Source of the DNA: an uncultured Verrucomicrobiota bacterium
Lineage (GTDB): Bacteria > Verrucomicrobiota > Verrucomicrobiia > Opitutales > Seribacteraceae
DNA: 37,707 nt
Assembly: GCA_902612125.1 (NCBI GenBank)
Contig: CACMBV010000023.1
Location: forward strand, 1 to 37,707
Direction of reading: 5' to 3'
The position numbers and the translations under genes are program-made. Shown in pieces: positions 34,882 through 37,707 of the stretch. A model generated the notes under the pieces. The model did no database searches. It was not told where the DNA came from and saw only the letters and a list, made by a program, of their open reading frames with translations. Each line of letters starts with the position of its first letter. Within the stretch, counting starts at the first letter, position 1.

Positions 34882-35398
34882 AAAAAAAAGGTCCCTAATA
34901 ACATTCTATATTCACCCAGTCAGGCAAGTTAAATTTAAGGCAAGTTTCAACTTTTCAAGCAGAACTTACTTGCCTTTATGAAATCAGAAACACCCTCACC
35001 TTTACCCCGACCTATCCCAATCATCCAAAAGCTTTTTTTATCCTGCGGCAATCAGCCAGCAAATCTTTTTATTTCGGCAATTTCTTCAGCAGTAATATTT
35101 TGACACATAAAACTTCAATAACCCATGCCTTTAACTCCCCTGTATGTTGAGTTTGTGTCTTTCCTCCTGAGATTCAAAATTATATTTGCCAACCCTTCTC
35201 TTAGAAGAGTCCAAGATACAATTTCTTAGGTAGTTGGATTATTTTTGTATGCTCAACCACCGCAATCGATAACCATAATGTACAACCTCTTTTCTTACAG
35301 GCTTTGGTACCGACCAAAAAATCTGCTTGAATCTAGGATTTGTAAATCCACGGGAAAAGCAGCCTGGTGAAAAATAACACCGATTTGCTCCGAGGGGA
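34882..35398. other. 517-bp intergenic region upstream of the Gfo/Idh/MocA gene
   Basis: This gap holds a cluster of short repeats at 34923-34976, described separately, and no intact gene. A 19-codon minus-strand frame at 35052-35108 (MCQNITAEEIAEIKRF) looks protein-like but has no ribosome site and is too short to support. No terminator is obvious downstream of the FAD oxidoreductase gene that ends at 35399. The promoter of the Gfo/Idh/MocA gene should lie here. Confidence 0.5.
34923..34976. repeat. Direct and inverted GGCAAGTT repeats upstream of the Gfo/Idh/MocA gene
   Basis: GGCAAGTT occurs at 34923-34930 and again at 34939-34946, 16 bp apart centre to centre. A perfect 9-bp inverted copy follows: AAGGCAAGT (34937-34945) against ACTTGCCTT (34968-34976). 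The cluster is 42-95 bp before the start codon at 34881, where an operator would be expected. A role as a regulator-binding site is inference; it could also fold as a hairpin in the 5' leader. Confidence 0.45.
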
Positions 35399-37525
35399 TT
35401 AATCCAGGACTAATGGGATAATCCGGGCAGAATCAACGATCACAAAACCTTCGGTGTCTTGATTACTAACCGTAATCGAATATCCCTGATCCGCTTCAAA
35501 AGGAAAAGAACCCAAGGAATGCCAAAGATTGTCTCCATCTCCTTTTTTGCGCTGATCCAGGCTGACGAGTTGCTTTCCCTCGGCAGTCTCAATTTCATAC
35601 CTTACTTGTCCGGCTCGGTTGCCATGCGGTAAAAAAGAAACCCTTACTTCGTGTAAACCCTTTTTCTTTACCCTAAAGGGAAACTCAGCCGATCTCATTC
35701 CTTTGCCCGTATTTCCGTCGTGATAATAGCAACTGCCAACAAAGGGTCGCAGGGAAGCACTTTGAATCCATTCACCTGCGAATTTGACTTTTGTATCATC
35801 CACCACCACCCCTGAAATGGATTGGGGGTCAATCCCCACACCGGAGCTTACGATGTCACTCCTTTCCAATTCTAAAACCTGTCCGTCTTCGAGTAATTTT
35901 TTCTTTAATTCCTCATAGGGAAGAGATTGAACATCCACCTTTGCCTCCATTGCCAGAACGGCGGCGGTTGCCGCAGACTGTCCTAGAATCATGAAGATCG
36001 GTTCCATACGGATTGAACCAAATGCAATATGCGAAGATGATATACACACAGGGATCAATAAGTTGGGACATTCTCCCCGTTTCGGAACCAGAGAGTTGTA
36101 AGAAATCTGATAGGGGCCCCCGGGGTTTACCTGGATATCTCCTTCATTCAGGACATAGGCACGGCCCTGTTCATCTTTTGCCACATATCTTTGCACATTG
36201 TGAGAATCCATGTTGTAGGAACCCATGCCAACCGAATGAGGAGTTTCTTTGAGCCCTCTAAGGTGCAATTCTGTCATCACAAAACCACTGACCATTCGCC
36301 GGGCTTCCCGAACATAAATCTGGTGTGGCCAGTGTCCGTTGTCTATGAATTCATCCTTGGCTAACCCCCACCGATTCATTCGTAGCCTCACTTCTTCCGG
36401 AACCCTGGGATCATTGGCGAGAAAATAGAAGTAGCCTTTTTGATACAGTTCATGCTCGGCTATAATTTGCTTTCTTTGCTCATAGGAACCATCCGGGTAG
36501 TCATAATTCATTCCGATATTGTCCGTGCTGAATGGACCGTGGTTATTGGTATCCGTTTTGGAATTCGGGATGGGATCAAATTTTCCAAAGACATGCCTGG
36601 ACCCCATTTGCAGGGTTCTCAGCAACAATTCATATTGGGATGAATCATAACCTTCGGGCTTCGGGAAAGGGATGCGGTTTTCTTCCACTTGGGTCAAACA
36701 CACCCGGAAATTATATGCCTGCATCTTACTGTCTCCGGAGCCTTCCTCACCCGGACCGGATTCGCTAATCCGTGCGAGTAATCCGCTCTGGGGGTTACCT
36801 TCCTGTACAAAGGGATCCACCATGCCGGAAAATTGATGCTTTATGGCATTCCTGGTTTGTACTCCACTCAATGTTTCCCCGTAAACAGCATTGGCCTCGC
36901 GTCCAACAAAATAGGAAACCCCGGCAGCCGCCATGAGATCACCTTCGTAGGTACAGTCCAGAAACATCTCACCCGCATAGGTATTACCTGAGAGTGTACT
37001 GATGGAAATTATTTTGCCACCCTCTTTCTTGACTCCTTTTTCCCGGTCAAGCCATTCATCCCGGAATACCTCGATCTGATTTTCTTTGACCCAGGATTCA
37101 AAGATCATTTCAGCCACCTTGGGTTCAAAAATCCACATAGTCCGTCGGTCTCCGTCGATCGCGGGCGAACCCTGCCCGCGGTTTCCATAGTCTTCGCGGT
37201 TTTGCCAGGACCACGCTTCCGTCCCCTGATAATGACGCCAAACCCGATGATAAAATTCCCTCGCGATTCCGCCAATTGCCTGTTTTTTACCACTATCCGT
37301 CCAGCCAAGCCCGCTACTCGAAAGTCCCCCCAGATGGATGTCTGGAGTTATGACCAGCACGGTCTTACCCATTCTTTTGACTTGAACCGCCGAAGTTAGG
37401 GCAGCAGAAGTACCTCCGTAAATCACGACATCTGCTTTTTTTTCAAAGCCAAACAAAAACTGAAGTCCCCCGCAGAACCACCCAAGTAACAATAAAAGTA
37501 TCTTTATACCCCAAAAGATTCCCAT
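35399..37525 (-). CDS. Secreted FAD-dependent oxidoreductase with C-terminal carbohydrate-binding-like domain
   Basis: A 708-residue protein with a hydrophobic export signal (about 5-26). The FAD-binding Rossmann motif is ADVVIYGGTSAALTSAVQ, followed by VLVITPDIHLGGLSSSGLGW, typical of the FAD_oxidored family (PF12831), and MFLDCTYEGDLMAAAGVSY. Further family pieces are AYNFRVCLTQVEENRIPFP and SYNMDSHNVQRYV. The last 110 residues (from about 595) match the golvesin/xanthan-lyase C-terminal beta-sandwich: EFPFRVKKKGLHEVRVSFLP and GFVIVDSARI. It probably oxidises a carbohydrate or related substrate outside the cytoplasm; substrate unknown. The ATG at 37525 is preceded only by a weak AAAGA. Confidence 0.88.
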   Translation of the reverse strand: MGIFWGIKILLLLLGWFCGGLQFLFGFEKKADVVIYGGTSAALTSAVQVKRMGKTVLVITPDIHLGGLSSSGLGWTDSGKKQAIGGIAREFYHRVWRHYQGTEAWSWQNREDYGNRGQGSPAIDGDRRTMWIFEPKVAEMIFESWVKENQIEVFRDEWLDREKGVKKEGGKIISISTLSGNTYAGEMFLDCTYEGDLMAAAGVSYFVGREANAVYGETLSGVQTRNAIKHQFSGMVDPFVQEGNPQSGLLARISESGPGEEGSGDSKMQAYNFRVCLTQVEENRIPFPKPEGYDSSQYELLLRTLQMGSRHVFGKFDPIPNSKTDTNNHGPFSTDNIGMNYDYPDGSYEQRKQIIAEHELYQKGYFYFLANDPRVPEEVRLRMNRWGLAKDEFIDNGHWPHQIYVREARRMVSGFVMTELHLRGLKETPHSVGMGSYNMDSHNVQRYVAKDEQGRAYVLNEGDIQVNPGGPYQISYNSLVPKRGECPNLLIPVCISSSHIAFGSIRMEPIFMILGQSAATAAVLAMEAKVDVQSLPYEELKKKLLEDGQVLELERSDIVSSGVGIDPQSISGVVVDDTKVKFAGEWIQSASLRPFVGSCYYHDGNTGKGMRSAEFPFRVKKKGLHEVRVSFLPHGNRAGQVRYEIETAEGKQLVSLDQRKKGDGDNLWHSLGSFPFEADQGYSITVSNQDTEGFVIVDSARIIPLVLD

Positions 37526-37574
37526 CGATCTTTATTTGTACAAAAACCCCTGCAGGCTGCAAGAAAAATGATCC

Positions 37575-37707
37575 CTAAACAAGAGATTGTAGAGCCGTGG
37601 TAATTTTCGGATATTTAAACGGGTAATCTTGATTTGCGAGAACCTCCGAAATCACTTTTCGGCTTTTTAACACCAGGCTTGAATCCGTACCAATCATAGC
37701 TGAACCC
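37575..37707 (-). CDS. C-terminal end of a TIGR01777-type SDR epimerase (cut by window edge)
   Basis: The minus-strand frame is open from the window edge to a TAG at 37575-37577 and encodes 43 residues. LVLKSRKVISEVL followed by DYPFKYPKITTALQSL matches the DUF1731 tail of TIGR01777 NAD-dependent epimerases (human SDR39U1), usually LLxSQRVLPxxLLxxGFxFxYPxLxxAL. These proteins bind NADP, and their physiological substrate is not known. Too short a fragment is visible for more. The FAD oxidoreductase gene starts 50 bp downstream of its stop in the same direction, without a clear terminator between. Confidence 0.65.
   Translation of the reverse strand, partial: GSAMIGTDSSLVLKSRKVISEVLANQDYPFKYPKITTALQSLV

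Noticed and set aside
35052-35108. 18-residue minus-strand frame MCQNITAEEIAEIKRF...
   Set aside because: It looks protein-like, but an in-frame stop lies just upstream, there is no ribosome site and it is too short to separate from chance.
37530-37570. Possible hairpin around CCTGCAGG between the FAD oxidoreductase and the right-edge gene
   Set aside because: The palindrome leaves no room for a loop and the following T-run is interrupted, so a terminator is not convincing.

Overview
The window looks like chromosomal DNA from a free-living, probably marine, member of the PVC superphylum, most likely Verrucomicrobiota (Opitutae/Puniceicoccales-like). The basis is gene content. It holds a giant cytochrome/WD40/DUF1549/DUF1553 protein next to a Tat-exported DUF1501 protein, a FecR-LamG anti-sigma protein with its ECF sigma factor, a DUF1080 protein, a Tat-exported Gfo/Idh/MocA oxidoreductase, an FAD oxidoreductase with a C-terminal carbohydrate-binding-like domain, and a small RRM protein. 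Planctomycetota share most of these families, so the phylum call is an inference. GTG and TTG starts are common, and many genes have only weak Shine-Dalgarno sites.

Layout. 1-4135 holds a gene cut by the left edge, a secreted DUF1080 protein, an unrecognised 189-aa protein, a small exported protein, a GNAT acetyltransferase and a DUF6580 membrane protein. 4132-8841 is a minus-strand run of housekeeping genes read ctpA-like protease, tsaD, cysI, then a TrmH/RlmB-type rRNA methyltransferase. A MidA/NDUFAF7-type methyltransferase diverges from it (8835-9824). 9841-12695 is a tightly coupled minus-strand module: unknown basic protein, ECF sigma factor, FecR-LamG protein. 12837-14778 holds a TlpA thioredoxin fusion and a second GNAT. 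14779-15947 has no intact gene but contains a decayed haem-protein (PSCyt1) gene, 15399-15671, and a strong minus-strand hairpin terminator. 15948-19177 (plus) has an RRM protein with a clear terminator, then glutamate dehydrogenase and an aldehyde dehydrogenase 3 bp apart.

19160-32457 is a five-gene minus-strand run: giant PSCyt/WD40/DUF1549/DUF1553 protein, DUF1501 protein, TolC-like lipoprotein, MacA-like adaptor, MacB-like ABC transporter. 32553-37707 (minus) holds a PhzF-like protein, a Gfo/Idh/MocA oxidoreductase with a good terminator, an FAD oxidoreductase with a golvesin/xanthan-lyase-type C-terminal domain, and the last 43 codons of a TIGR01777-type SDR epimerase cut by the right edge.

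How the genes fit together. The DUF1080, Gfo/Idh/MocA and FAD-oxidoreductase genes, the PSCyt/DUF1501 pair and the FecR/ECF module all fit an organism that oxidises and takes up complex polysaccharides at the envelope. The glutamate dehydrogenase and ketoglutarate-semialdehyde-type dehydrogenase both feed 2-oxoglutarate. No complete, clearly new defence or mobile system is visible. The best candidates for something undescribed are the ECF module with its unknown first gene, and the linkage of the giant PSCyt protein to a tripartite ABC efflux system.
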